Source: Balanoglossus misakiensis
Lineage: Eukaryota > Hemichordata
Length of the DNA: 64,000 bases
Reading direction: 5' to 3'
Assembly (NCBI GenBank): GCA_040954595.2
Contig: CM082588.2
Location: 1,674,001 to 1,738,000 of the forward strand
Shown: positions 1-11,547 of the stretch, one piece after another
Layout: each line of letters opens with the position of its first letter
How positions within the stretch are numbered: position 1 is the first letter of the stretch
Position numbers and translations under genes: made by a program
The notes under the pieces: generated by a model
Told to the model about the DNA's origin: nothing
Databases searched by the model: none
The model's input: the letters and a program-made list of their open reading frames with translations, nothing else

Positions 1-102
1 GAGGAGATGTCAGTTGGTTGGAATGCTTCTTGTTGAGTACGCTAAAACGCTATTTCAGTTGTTCTTCATGAAATGACAAATCATTGACACTGGAACCCTT
101 AC

Positions 103-3100
103 CTCGGCATTCAGGTTGTCCGCGAGACCTTGAGTGAACTGGCTTTCTATTGGATTCTGTCTGGTCAGTAGTGACAGATAATGGTTGAGTTTGTCATGAG
201 TTGTAATGATCGTACCCTGTCCATACGTGTCATATTGTGGTCGTCCAGCACGACCAAAGATTTGCATGACATCCAGCATTCCGAGGTCAACAAAGGTGCC
301 TTTGTGGGCATCGTACAGTTGAGTGCCCTGTGAAAATAAAATTTTTGCGAGTGACAAATGAACTTTACATTATAATGCCCAAAGTACAGTGAAAGCATTG
401 CTTCTTTGGATCATAAAATGTTGACATTTTACAACAGGTTTTAACTCACATTATCCAGGTAAAAGAATTCAGAAATCTACTGAACTATTTCAAACTAAAA
501 ACTCCAAAAGAAGTCGTACTAAACCATCCTAATCTTCCTGGTCTGTCAAGCTATAAAAATCATTCAAACTAGGGATTCCTCACCTTGATGATTACAGCAT
601 GAGCTGGCAAGTTGACTCCCCAGGCTAGCGTTGCTGTGGAGACCATCACTTTGATGAGGCCATCAGAAAAGAGTCTCTCTACCAGGTTTCTGTCTTGCCT
701 CAACATTCCAGCATGATGAGTGGCAAACCCATCAGGGAATAACTCACGCAGTTGTTTGTTTGGGGACCTCATCACCTAATAGAAGGGTTTCAACGTACAT
801 GTACACACAAAATGAAAAAGAAGTAGCAAATAAACCTGAACAGTTCAAATCATAAACATTCCACTATGCAAAAGTGTGATAGAAATGATAAGAGACAGTT
901 GTTACCTGTTTCTCAGCAGCTCCGTAAGCAGAACCCGGTTTTGCTGTGAATAACCCAGAGTCACCATTGTTCTTGGCTAACTCTCTCAACGTCATGGCTG
1001 TACGGACAGTGGCATTTCTAGCATGCACAAACACCATCACCTACAAGCAATGTAGACAATCATGTTTATCAGCATAGTTTGACCATGTGTTGCTAATTAT
1101 GTACATACAATCAATGAGATCATCTAATGATCATTTACAGCAGTTGTGCAATTGTTAAAAACTTAAACTTGATAGTGTGGTAATAGTACCAATACAACAC
1201 TCTATGGAATTACACAAGTTATGAGTATTTTGATTTTTGGAGTTATTTCACTAACCTGATGTCCCCTTTCCACCATATCAACAACTCTATCATAACACAC
1301 TTGATCCATATCCATCAGTTGCTGCATTCTGTTTGTGGCCTTGATGCCAATAAATGTCTGTCCTAGAGGAACAGGTCGGAAACGCCCATCAAAGAAAAAC
1401 AAGCCCAGGTATGGACTGACGTGGAGGAACCTAGCCACATCTACATAGTTTGGCAGAGTTGCTGAGAGACCGATGATTCTTATCATGCTCTGTGAGGATT
1501 CCACCTGTAATGTACAGAATACAAAAACATTAATATATACTCAGCCGTATTCTGCATGTATATATAGAATTCTACTGTATCATACACATTTAAGGAGAGT
1601 CAGACCATATTTGCAGGAATGCTCCAACTCACCTGTCTAAGCGTCCTAGCAACCAAGCTTTCGATCACAGCCCCTCTGTCCTCATGCAGCAGATGGACTT
1701 CATCAATGATCAACAATTTCACAATCTGTGTTAATGCTATATCACCAGTGCTCTTACGAGTTACAACGTCCCATTTCTCTGGAGTGGTTACCAGCATCTG
1801 TATTCACAGGAAAGAAGGCAGTTAGTTTGCAATCTACTGTAGTTATATACAAGTGTATTTTTGCATTAATTCATTTTGATGTGGCCTTATTGAATGCCTT
1901 AAGGTTCTGGCCAAAAAAAATCATAACAATGCTTTTATCCCCATTTTCTGTGTTCATACCTGTGTTTTTTGTATTTCTGATTTGGTAAGCTGCATATCAC
2001 CAGTTAGTTCCTTCACTGTCACACCAAGGGGTGCTAAACGACCTCCAAAGTTCCTGACCATCTCTGCAGCCAAGGCTTTCATAGGTGCAACATAGATGAT
2101 CTAAAACACAAAGTTCACAATAAGGTGATGATTTGATACACAGATTTTAGAAATGTAAAAGTTAGAAATGTTATATGCTTCGATCATGCAATGTGAATTC
2201 GAAGAAAGGAATCTGTAACAGCGTTTGGGCCTAATCGGAAAAAGCTTCACTTACTTTGAACTCATCTTTCTTGATAACACCTTGATGTAAATGTTGATTC
2301 AATTCACGTAGTATAGCCAGCATTGCAATGTTGGTTTTGCCAGCACCAGTAGGGGCACAGATCAAAAGATTCTCATTTGTGTTGTAAGCAGTTTCAAAGA
2401 CAACTGACTGGATGCGATTCAAGGACTTCATTCCCCTGAAAGCAAGTTGCCCCATCTACCACAAGACAAAAAAGATTGCAGTCAAGTGTACGATTATAAT
2501 ATTAATTACTTATATAGCGCATTAAATAGTACATCTCGATTCGCTTTACAATTACTCCCCTAGGGAGCAAACAACAGCTCACAAGTAAACGAAATAATCA
2601 GTGATCACAAAGAATATAAAAGACATCAAGAAAATCAACTCGATGATTTTTCTACCTCATCTAGATCACTGATTTGGATTCTCGTTTTCCCAATATGCAC
2701 TGGGGCAGGTGCTGATGGTGGGATGGTTACTTCTTCATACATTTTTGTGTTTCTCTTTTCAAAGCCAACAGGAAGGCTCATCTGCAAGAGAAATTGGATA
2801 AAAACATTAAAACTAGTCACCACGAAACTGCATTTTAACCAGTTAAATAGTGACAACCTGAAGCAGATTGTTTACCTTTGCACCTCCAATGAATGATGAT
2901 GTATGTTGTGCTTCTACCAATGAATCGTACACATTTGGATATCTCTCCTTTTGGGGGACTGATCCAGGATGAGAGAATAGTGGCATTCTTGTGGCTTCCT
3001 GAAGGGCTCGCTCCCTGAAAGTAGAAAAAAAATAGCTCTAAGACTATTGGCAAGTTCAGTCCATCTTGTGTGGAACTATAACCTGTACTGGGTACACCTT

Positions 3101-4508
3101 GGCACCTCACCGCACATCTTTGCCCCTCTATATTTAAGGACTCACCTCTCGATTCTCAGTAAATGTGGATCAAATTCAGCCTCATCAAACTCATCACTCT
3201 TGGCTTCTCTTTTGTGCTGTCTTCTCTCATCTTTACGGATCTGTTTCTGCAGCTGTTTCTCTGTCTCTGACTGTGGAAGTAAAAAGTCAGTTCTTTAGAT
3301 CAAACGAATTCGGTTTATGAGAACAAACACTAAATGTCCCCAAACCAGTGAGCTAAAAATAAAAAGGCCCAACGCTACTGGAGCACTGCCAACCAGAATT
3401 ATATATCATGGTTATAATCCAGACCTTACTGATAGATGAAAATACTAATACACTCTACCTGAATTGTAACTTGTGCACCATAGTTTGGTCTTGATGTGGC
3501 TCCACCAGAACCTGAAGTCTTGTTCCCTGTACATAATAAATTGATGATAAAATCTTTACTGTTTGAGTTCTGTTTCTGCCACCGGTCTGATATATTTGGG
3601 ACACAAATATAACTTAACTGTTTTTTTTTAAAGTGACAGCTTTTGACAAATATCTATTCTGAAGTACATTTTCTTTAATCAATCAATTAAAAATTATAAT
3701 CATTACCTGAACCAACTTTTCCAGCTGGTTTTGGCACACCATTTACTGCAACTTTGATGATTTTCTCTCTGTTATTTAGCAGTTTCTGGATCAACTCAAA
3801 CCGGTCAAAACCAAGCAAATCAAAAAGCTGAAGCAAGAAAACAACTATTAGTCATTCTCAATAGACAATACTAATTCTCTCACAAACATAAACATTCACA
3901 ATTAAGCAACACTTACATCATTCTGCAATTCATCGTTGGATTTGGCAGAGCCCAGAATATCAAATATGCGCTCACACCAGTTTTCTACAGACACGTCCAT
4001 GTCTGAGCTGTAATGCTTGCTGACTTCATTGAGCAACCAGTTACCACTGAAAGCTGATCCAGAATCCTTGTTACCACGGCTGCTAGACACACTTGGTTGT
4101 GGACCAACGGTGGCTGAGTACGACATTGAAAATTCATAATCATCTTCTTCTGATTCTTCACTAGAGATATTCTCCCCTTTGCCATTTTCAAGGCAGTAGG
4201 AATCATACGAAAAATGTATGTTTGCTCCAAATTCTTTTGCTTGGACTTCATCACTTTTCTCCAATTTTTCCAACACTTCAGCGGGAACGAATCTAACAAT
4301 TCCTTGGATAATTTTGAAAGCTTGTGATACAGCATTTGCTGGAAAAGGCCCCAGTTGATTTTTCAGTTTGATTGTTTCATTGTGTCCGACTTTTTCACAG
4401 TCTTTCAGAGTAAGGAACAGGAAGACAGCTGTGCTTTCAACAGTTTCGGGTGATGCATCACTGCCAACTGCAAAAAATAAGTGATTTCTTGTAAAATAAA
4501 AATACCTG

Positions 4509-4582
<74 letters not shown>

Positions 4583-5428
4583 ACATCATCATCATCATCA
4601 TCATCACTGTCATCGTTGTCATTGTCATCATCAAAACAACAAGAATAACTTTATTGCATAACAACACACTTCAGGAAGTGTGGTAGAGCAAGTACATAAT
4701 CAGGTAGACTGCTGCTGGCGATGATGATATAGTAGTGTTTGAAATGTACATGTACTTCAAAACTCCCATTTGGGACGCATTCACTCCTAAAAAATAATGG
4801 TATCAACCAAGAGAGGGTCACGTCAGGCTAGGGGGTCAAATCAAATTATAATAATTGCATTATGGGTAAAAAATGTTATCTCCTCACTGCAGTAAGAGTT
4901 TTAAGAATTGGGTTTAAAGGTCTACTTCTGTATAACAAGAATTTGTCATCTATCTGTTTCATTTTTTGCTGCTAAAAGATTTGGTGAATACCCAAACATT
5001 GTTTAGCTAATTGTAGACTTTGCTACAAAGTTTGATGTTTTAGCTAATGATGAACTTCCGTGTACAGAACACATTTCGGGAGTTTTTTCTCACTCACCTA
5101 GGTAGCAAAAACTTATTGAAGTTAGAGAGGATACATCATGTACATTGCATAACTATAAATCAAAACCAATGGCACAGGAAACTATAGTTTTGCCGATTAA
5201 CGTACCGATTTCGCGAGTGACTCGAACCAGCTGCCGCAAAGCCCCTGCAACCTCGCTCTTATTCTGCTTGCTATGGACTTCCAAAGTCAGAGTCAATTCG
5301 TCCCAACTTCTCTCCTCCTGTCTTTTACGCGACCTTTTCGACCCAATCTGCTCGTTCTCTGGGCTGTCTGTATTTAATGTGACATTCGAAAAGGCCCTCA
5401 AGGCGCCTGTTAACCTCGGTAACTCCAT
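103..5428 (-). CDS. ASCC3: ASCC3, activating signal cointegrator 1 complex subunit 3 (Ski2-like helicase), 5' part
   Basis: Fourteen exons in phase encode the first 887 residues; the gene continues past the left window edge. Exons (high to low): 5428-5206, 4467-3917, 3827-3707, 3526-3459, 3270-3146, 3014-2876, 2781-2656, 2455-2255, 2100-1960, 1797-1633, 1504-1256, 1040-906, 775-584, 327-103. The first helicase cassette is visible: Walker A APTGAGKT (about 485-492), DEVH (597-600), SAT (634-636), motif [14 protein letters not shown] in the 775-584 exon, and motif [11 protein letters not shown] (834-842). The family is a tandem-cassette 3'-5' helicase that unwinds DNA with ALKBH3 and splits collided ribosomes in the ASC-1/RQT complex. 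The start [11 protein letters not shown] matches the vertebrate N-terminus; an in-frame Met 13 codons upstream (5467) is possible but less likely. The acidic linker in the 4467-3917 exon looks lineage-specific. The second cassette and Sec63 domains are outside the window. Confidence 0.95.
2490..2590. repeat. Probable dispersed SINE-like repeat fragment in an ASCC3 intron
   Basis: Within the ASCC3 intron between 2456 and 2655, a segment with TATATAGCGC followed about 35 bases later by GCTTTACAATTA and a CCCCTAGGGAG stretch resembles a repeat type I recall as very common in marine invertebrate genomes. No second copy is visible here, so this rests on recollection. Confidence 0.3.
4509..4633. 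repeat. (CAT)n trinucleotide microsatellite in ASCC3 intron 1
   Basis: About 24 uninterrupted CAT/ATC units (4509-4581) are followed by one interruption, further units and a degenerate tail with GTCATCGTTGTC. It lies just upstream (on the minus strand) of the acceptor for ASCC3 exon 2 at 4467. The apparent poly-Met reading frame is not a gene. Confidence 0.95.
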
Positions 5429-6344
5429 CGCATCAACCTTCCATATTGTAGTTGTACCCAATGACACATATCACTACTTCAGCTGTTCATATGTATGATT
5501 GCATGCTCAGCTGCAATACCGGAAGTTGACGTATTGACATTATATTTGTTGTGGGCACTTCTCTTCTTTACTCGAGTAATGAAAATGCATGGTAATATGG
5601 AAAATGCCTAATTTATGCTCGTAAGGGACTTAAAAAGTAAAACTAAAGCATCGGACGAAAACTACACTACATATGATCCACAATCCGGCCCAAAGATCGC
5701 ACAAAATCGACTTTAGATGCGAAAAAACGGCATGTGTATGTCACTATGAATGATGCTGTTGGCAATGCTAGTGTTGTAAAGTTGCATTGAAATTTCTCCC
5801 CAACGACACATATCACCACTCTTCATGCATTGCATTTGGACAATGCATCAGTTGTGTTCTTAGGGGACTTAAAAAAGTAAAATCGGAAGCTTCGGGCAAG
5901 CCGTAAAGTATTTTTCGCAAACTGAAAGTATCAAGCATCAAATCGATTGAGAATTCAGCCTTGGATGCAGTTTCGGATTTACTTTCGGGATCAAGTAACT
6001 GAATAGTTGTGTGTTTCCAGGAGACCGTCGTAGTTTCAGTATTTAGTTTAGAACTATAAAAGATGATTACTTTAGCTCAAATTCTCATTATCTGAATATT
6101 GATGATATTGCCTAGTTACTTTCAGTTACTCGAACCCAAAATTGAACCCAAGGCTAACTTCAGCATGACTTCGGTATGCGCCCCCATACCTAACTTCTGA
6201 CAGCAGACATAGTTCTTTTGTTTTTACAAGGTCATTCGGGGCCACTGTACGATTGACACACTGCAAGAACTTTACTTCGCCTCACCCGAATTAGGTTCAG
6301 GCTTATATTTTCAGTACATGTAAAATATAAATAGTCGGAATATA
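5429..6344. promoter_or_regulatory. Divergent intergenic region between ASCC3 and CLYBL
   Basis: About 0.9 kb separates the two divergent start codons, so it must hold both promoters; no TATA box stands out. It contains an old, imperfect internal duplication. The segment near 5457-5475 (GACACATATCAC) recurs near 5798-5816, and GGGACTTAAAAAGTAAAA near 5625 recurs near 5864. The spacing differs by about 100 bases between copies. No further gene is seen. Confidence 0.55.
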
Positions 6345-8181
6345 ATGATTAGGAGAGCCTTATCTCGGAGAGCATCTGCTCTACAGTTGATGTGTTCTGT
6401 ACACGGAACTAACACGAATACAATTTTGCCCTCTGCTGCAAAACTATCGAGAGTGTGTGTTGCTCCATCATCAACGTACACCCCCAGAAGGGCGATGTTG
6501 TACGTTCCAGGAAACGATGAAAGGAAGATCAAGAAGATAACAACATTGCAAGCTGATTGTGCTTGTTTGGACTGTGAAGATGGTGTTGCGCTCAATCGGA
6601 AGGTTAGTGTAGAGGGGATGATGATGATGGTGATGATGATGATTGATGATGATGATGATGATGATAATGGTGATGATGATGATGATGATGATATAAATGT
6701 CCTCATTTCTCCTCAGGATGAAGCCAGGCATACAATCTTGAAGATGCTAGATGAGCTAGACCTGCCACATCTTGACAGGGCTGTCCGCATAAACTCTGTG
6801 GACAATCAAACTCTTGCAGATGAAGATCTGAAAGTCATCATGCAGGCCAAAAAACTACCAGCAACATTGATGATACCAAAAGTGAATGAACCACAACAAC
6901 TGCAATGGGTAGATACCGTTTTTTTCATTTCTAGTGCCAAATGATCTCCAATTTATTTTTATCTTTGTTCAGGACTCACTTTGCTGATTTCTGACCTCTT
7001 TTTATTTTAGGTTTCAGAAAAACTCCGAGATTCTCTCTCAGGAAGACAACTATCCAAACAAATGAAGTTAGTGATTTTTGTCGAGAGTGCAATAGCATTG
7101 TTGAATCTGAGAGAAATCTTACAAAAGGGTGTTGAGCTATCAAGAGATGGACCATTTCTTTTAGATGGTGTTGTCTTTGGCTCAGATGACTTCTGTGCAG
7201 ATATTGGTGGGTGTTGACTTTCTATCTCTTTTCCAGTTTGTAGATCTGTAGATGACTGTAACTACAATGGAGCAGCAACATGTCTTTTTTCTGACTCTGA
7301 CATAAACAAATGAGAACAGTTCCTGCAGGTGTTCATGTTAGCATATTGATTATTAGACAGTTTTTTTTTTTTTATCACCAGGTGCAACAAGAACCACTGA
7401 TGCATCAGAACTGATGTATGCCAGACAGAAAGTGGTAATGACTGCAAAAGCTTTCCAGCTACAAGCTATAGACCTTGTTCACATTGACTTTAAAGGTAAC
7501 AGAACTTTACAAACCATGTTTACCAGTTTGTGTGGTTTGTCACATAAGAAGGATTATGTCATTTGTGCATTTATAGAGCTTGAGTTACAGTGTTTAGAAT
7601 GTTGATGATTTCTATTTTGTTTTCAGATTCTGAAGGACTTCGAAAACAATCTCTAGAAGGTGCCCGGATGGGCTTTACTGGTGAGTTAATCACTCTTAGT
7701 CCTGTTTGATGATATGCAAAGAAACTGTTGGCTGACTGGCTGAAATGCTTGGTGTCAAAATTGCTGTGGTCTCTCAAAGTGTATTTGTATTGCAGCTTGT
7801 GTTCATCATTTTTATGTTGTGGGGAAAATGTTTTGAATTTTTCAGGAAAGCAAGTAATTCATCCTAACCAAGTAGCCATTGTCCAAGAATGCTTCAGTCC
7901 AAGCCAGGACAAAGTCAACTGGGCCACAGAACTGGTCAAGGCATTTGAAGGACATCAAGAAAGCGGAAAGGTAAGTGATGTTTGGCATTCACAATGAAAA
8001 CCCAGTATTTAGATAGATTATGACATTTTGTCATTGAAATGGAAATAAAACTACAATCTTCATATTTTCACAGGGAGCCTTCACCTTCTGGGGCAGCATG
8101 ATTGACATGCCATTACTGCTTCAAGCCAAGAATATACTCAGACTGTCAGAAACCATATCAAAGCAGCCACCTCCTTCCTAG
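6345..8181 (+). CDS. CLYBL: CLYBL, mitochondrial citramalyl-CoA lyase (citrate lyase beta-like)
   Basis: Seven exons in phase give 348 residues: 6345-6602, 6717-6908, 7011-7206, 7382-7495, 7627-7680, 7846-7970, 8074-8181. The family is a CitE-type TIM barrel that cleaves citramalyl-CoA to acetyl-CoA and pyruvate in mitochondria, in the itaconate/C5 pathway linked to vitamin B12 status. Visible signatures are the barrel start MLYVPGNDERKIKK, LDCEDGVALN, the metal-site region FVESAIALLN and FGSDDFCADIG, LYARQKVV-type helix (MYARQKVVMTAKAF), GFTGKQVIHPNQ, and SMIDMPLL with the conserved Asp (about 324). The first 15 residues are Arg-rich and lack acidic residues, as expected for a mitochondrial presequence. 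The length matches vertebrate CLYBL (about 340). Intron 1 is only 114 nt and stays open in frame. The C-terminal tail after SMIDMPLL diverges from vertebrates. Confidence 0.95.
6617..6692. repeat. (ATG/GAT)n microsatellite filling CLYBL intron 1
   Basis: Most of the 114-nt intron 6603-6716 is a trinucleotide repeat that switches register from ATG to GAT, with GTG, AAT and GGT interruptions. The intron length is a multiple of three and contains no in-frame stop. Confidence 0.9.
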
Positions 8182-8729
8182 GTGCCGACTCTTGCCAAAC
8201 AGAAGTAAACACACGACACATTGTCATGCCTTTAACAGCAAGTTTATTCAGAAGTGGGAAGTCATGCAAATCAAGGTTAACATTTCTAAAAAAAATACCA
8301 AAAATTTCAGTTATCACCACTGCTCAAATTCCTTCCGTTTTTTTTTTTGTAGTAAAAGCAAGGGAGAAAACCCTGCTTTGAATTAATAACGATGGTTACA
8401 TGTCCATTTCATCATTGCCTTCCAGTGTCCTGCGAAATGAGCTTTATTGTTACAGAGCATGTGATTATACAGGTCAAAACGATACATTTCACGACTCAGA
8501 CTTGAATTTGATTTATGTGTAAAAGTACACTGTAGTTTATATAGCAAATGAAGGCTAGAAATGTCCAGAATAGATTGAAATAAACACTGATATAATCACC
8601 CTTGCAAATACATGTAGGCTTATTGAGGCAACCACAGAAAATTTGAAATACCAGTGACTCATTTGCATTTTCTGTAAGATTCCTTTTGAACCCTATAGAT
8701 CTTATTTAAAATTTCATAATGCAGATAAT
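8182..8729. other. Convergent 3' region between CLYBL and SNIP1
   Basis: About 550 bases lie between the stop codons of the two convergent genes. A plus-strand AATAAA occurs near 8578 (usable by CLYBL), and a minus-strand AATAAA lies near 8443-8448 (usable by SNIP1). If both are used the 3' UTRs overlap. No coding potential is seen. Confidence 0.5.
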
Positions 8730-9919
8730 CTAATCTTGCGGAGCTGGTTCGTCATCTGATTCATCATCTTTTGATTTCTCATGTAGAATTACATATTCTC
8801 TGGAACTGTATCCAAACTTAACCATGTCCTTTTCCATCAATTCAACATATCGAGAATGCTCAATTTGTTTGTTGTTGACAAACGTGCCATTGGCAGACTC
8901 CAAATCAATGATATACGGCCGCACTTGCCGCCTCCTAGCACCGTCCTCTCGTTCGTACTCGATCAGTCGGAACTGAAGCACTGCATGCTGTTTGGAGCAT
9001 GATGGGTGGTCAATGGGAATGTCTGCTATCGTGCGGTCGCGGCCAAATAGATATGCACTTTGTCTGTGAATGTGGAGAAGAGGCAGCGTTTGTTCCCCTT
9101 TGAAGGGATACAAACGCCATCTCTTCTTGGGTTTCCTCGCGTCTGGAGGTTCATTGTATTTGATGACAACTCCTCTGAATGTGTTTGTCTCTTCTGTAAG
9201 TTTCCCAGACAATCCGAAGTTCGGTTTGTCTTTCTCCTTTGGTTCATCGTCCCCGTTCGCTCCCTGAGAAGACCCTGGTTGCCCGTACTCAAACTCTTCA
9301 TCCCCCTGGAATGGGTTTGCAGTCCTGTGTCTCTTGTCCTGCCTCCGTCGTCGGTCATTTTCCTCTCGCTCCTGTTTGACCCTAACATGGCTCAAATCAT
9401 CCCTCCCATCTTCCCTCTGCCTGCTTCGGTCTTTTTCATGACGCCCTCTATGTCTCTCCCGATGGCTTTCTCTTCCACCTCTCTCATCACCATGGTAACT
9501 GGAAGGCCTGTCTGCGTGTGATCGTTCTCCTCTGCTTCTCTTCTCCTCTCTGTGACCCCTGTCTCTATGTCGCTCATCTCGGTGTCTGTCATATTCTCTG
9601 TCTTCATATTTGTCACTCTCATGCCTGGTGTGATGATGGCCCTGCCAGGAAATGTATAAAGCACGTTAGATCCTTAAGTTGGCAAGTATAGCTATTGCAT
9701 TTTTTACTTCAGACAGATATCTTACCCCTTCCCCTCCATTAAAACAGTAACAACAACAATTCCAATCATAGGGGTTCGCTACTTTTGAAATGAGTGAATG
9801 ACGTTCGAGAAACCCACGACAATCTCCACCATTGATCATGTTTCAATGAAATGAACAACACTTACCTGTCTCTTGTGAGGACTTCGACTCCTTGGTCTCT
9901 CCTTGTGTTTATCTTTCAT
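8730..9919 (-). CDS. SNIP1: SNIP1, Smad nuclear-interacting protein 1 (FHA domain)
   Basis: Two exons, 9919-9866 (18 codons) and 9641-8730, give 321 residues; vertebrate SNIP1 is about 396. The N-terminal third is low-complexity RS/RD/RE/H-rich, starting MKDKHKERPRSRSPHKRQ, as in spliceosome-associated proteins. The C-terminal FHA domain (about residues 195-300) follows the diagnostic lead-in TFRGVVIKYNEPPDARKPKK. It carries phosphopeptide-binding signatures GR (218-219), SKQH (234-237) and NGT (269-271). The tail is acidic. In the family it acts in the nucleus, in the activated spliceosome (RES-like complex), and modulates SMAD4/p300, NF-kB and cyclin D1 expression. The start is the first in-frame Met on a strong donor exon. 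It lies head-to-head with BLOC1S3, 377 bp between starts, suggesting a shared bidirectional promoter. Confidence 0.93.
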
Positions 9920-10296
9920 TTTCCTACAAGAGGTGTCTTGAAGAAATAAGTTTGCTGCAAATAGGATCAGGTTTTCTACAAACTAAACCGTGCACAACGA
10001 TCTGGTTTTATTTGTTGAGATATACGTAAGGACGCTCGTAACTGTTTGGGAGAGTGTAGATTTATAAAATGGCTGCCTTTAATGTTGTTATTAATGTTTT
10101 CAGACAAATTCTTGTAAAAAGAATATAACATAAAAACAAAAGAATATCAAATAATAACAAAGTGAAAGTGAATATAATTCGTAATACATATTTTGGCAGT
10201 GTGTAGAATTATCTGAAGTCGGTAAGTGTTTACACTGTAGCACAACAATTTATGTGGTGTTAAGGGGTGATTGTACAGGTCATAGGTCATAATAAA
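9920..10296. promoter_or_regulatory. Short bidirectional promoter region, SNIP1 / BLOC1S3
   Basis: Only 377 bp separate the divergent start codons, so both promoters and 5' UTRs must fit here. The segment is AT-rich with no clear TATA or initiator. The arrangement follows from the two gene models; promoter activity is inferred. Confidence 0.55.
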
Positions 10297-11547
10297 ATGG
10301 CGACAAGAGAGGTTGTAAGAGTTGTCGACGGCGAGGCGTCAGAATCCGATTCTGAAGAAGAGGTAAACACCCACCAAGCTGCTAGAGGTCTGGTTGTAGC
10401 GGGAGAAGCCTCGGAAACGGACAGTGAAGACGAAACGCCTGAAGTACGACCAGGTATTGGCATACCGCCGTTGAAAGGTAACACTATGTCACTAACCATG
10501 TCATTGTCACAACCCGGAAGTGTAGTGATAAAACACAGTGTTCTGCTTCTGCTGAGTTATGGCTCATATATCCCTGTTGGACAATCCTTGTAGTGGGGCT
10601 GAGTTGCATGTACATGTGTACCTCTGATTTCCTGACAAGGTCAGCCATGGATTCCTACTATTGTTGACTTTCCACCTATCTGATTTCTTGCTCTACAGTT
10701 GAACATGGATCAGCGGGGGATAGACTGTCATTTGCCAGTAGCAGTGAAAGTGATTCCACATCAGATGAGATCAGAAGTAGAAAGAAAGATGTTCCAAAAT
10801 ACGACACGTAAGTCCTGTGATCATGAATTATGTACTGTGTTAACTTACACTCCATGTAGCTGTGTGCCCTGATATAGTGATAACACTGTTATTATTCAGT
10901 TGCTACAGTACTAACGTGTTGTTGTTTTCATTTCAATCAACAGGTTACTTCATAGAAAACTCAGTAAGTTTTTATTGATGTATTCACTTTATTTGTATCT
11001 TTGAAGCTCGAAAGTTTCAATGGTGATTTCCAATCTTGTATTTTTGCAGTTTACCATTGCGATCAGTTTTCTGCCATGTATCCTTTATTTTTTCTCCAGG
11101 GGATAGAAATAGTAGCCTAAGGAGCCATTTGGAATCAGCAGTCAGTCATGTGTACATGACTAGTAACCGTGACATCAACTCGACCACGCAGCAACTTGTA
11201 AAGTCACAGATGCATGTGCAGGTAAGCCAGTATTTCCATTCCAATGGTCAAATGCAGTAGACACAAAAATCAGTCGCACCACTATTTTTGGTACTGCCTT
11301 TGTGTATGAAGTACATTTTATTGTTCTAATGTCCTGTTTTGTGCTTTTCAAATAGGATGTATCTCACAACTTGCGTGTGCTTTCATCAGACCTGAAATCT
11401 TTGCTGAGTAAAGTGGACATTATTGCCAGCTGTAACATTCTCCCAACTCTGGATGTTCCGGATGACATGATAGACAAGATGATGGAGGCTAACAATAAGG
11501 GCAAAGATGATGAAGCTACTATCAAGGCATATACCCTTGCAGTTTGA
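10297..11547 (+). CDS. BLOC1S3: BLOC1S3, BLOC-1 complex subunit 3
   Basis: Five exons in phase (10297-10477, 10699-10807, 10944-10963, 11100-11221, 11356-11547) give 207 residues; vertebrate BLOC1S3 is about 202. The N-terminal half is acidic and Ser-rich, with two copies of a GEASE(S/T)DSE motif like that of the vertebrate protein (VVDGEASESDSEEE and VVAGEASETDSEDE). The C-terminal half is helical: SHLESAVSHVY, then SDLKSLLSKVDIIASCNILP, matching the vertebrate region ending LDIVAGCRLLPD. BLOC-1 is a cytosolic complex needed for cargo sorting to lysosome-related organelles such as pigment granules. Exon 3 is only 20 nt, but including it gives a gap-free alignment (TLLHRKLRDRNSSLRSHLES) to the vertebrate protein. 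No clean AATAAA follows the stop; ATTAAA occurs near 11866. Confidence 0.9.
10944..10963 (+). other. BLOC1S3: 20-nt microexon of BLOC1S3
   Basis: Acceptor AATCAACAG and donor GTAAGT flank 20 coding bases that encode L-L-H-R-K-L plus split codons at both ends. Skipping it would break the frame. Confidence 0.8.

Noticed and set aside
4458-4667. Open frame with poly-Met
   Set aside because: Translation of the CAT microsatellite inside ASCC3 intron 1.
5429-5467. ASCC3 start 13 codons upstream (MSLGTTTIWKVDA)
   Set aside because: The downstream [11 protein letters not shown] aligns with the vertebrate N-terminus; the upstream extension has no counterpart and lies in a partly duplicated promoter segment.
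6311-6731. Minus-strand frames with poly-His, poly-Ser or poly-Ile
   Set aside because: Shadow translations of the CLYBL intron 1 repeat on the strand opposite CLYBL.
7414-7605. Start of a separate plus-strand gene at MYARQKVVMTAKAF
   Set aside because: This is CLYBL exon 4, in phase with its neighbours; the rest of the frame is intron.
9060-9521. 153-codon plus-strand open frame
   Set aside because: Antisense shadow of the SNIP1 FHA and RS-rich exon, with no motif of its own.
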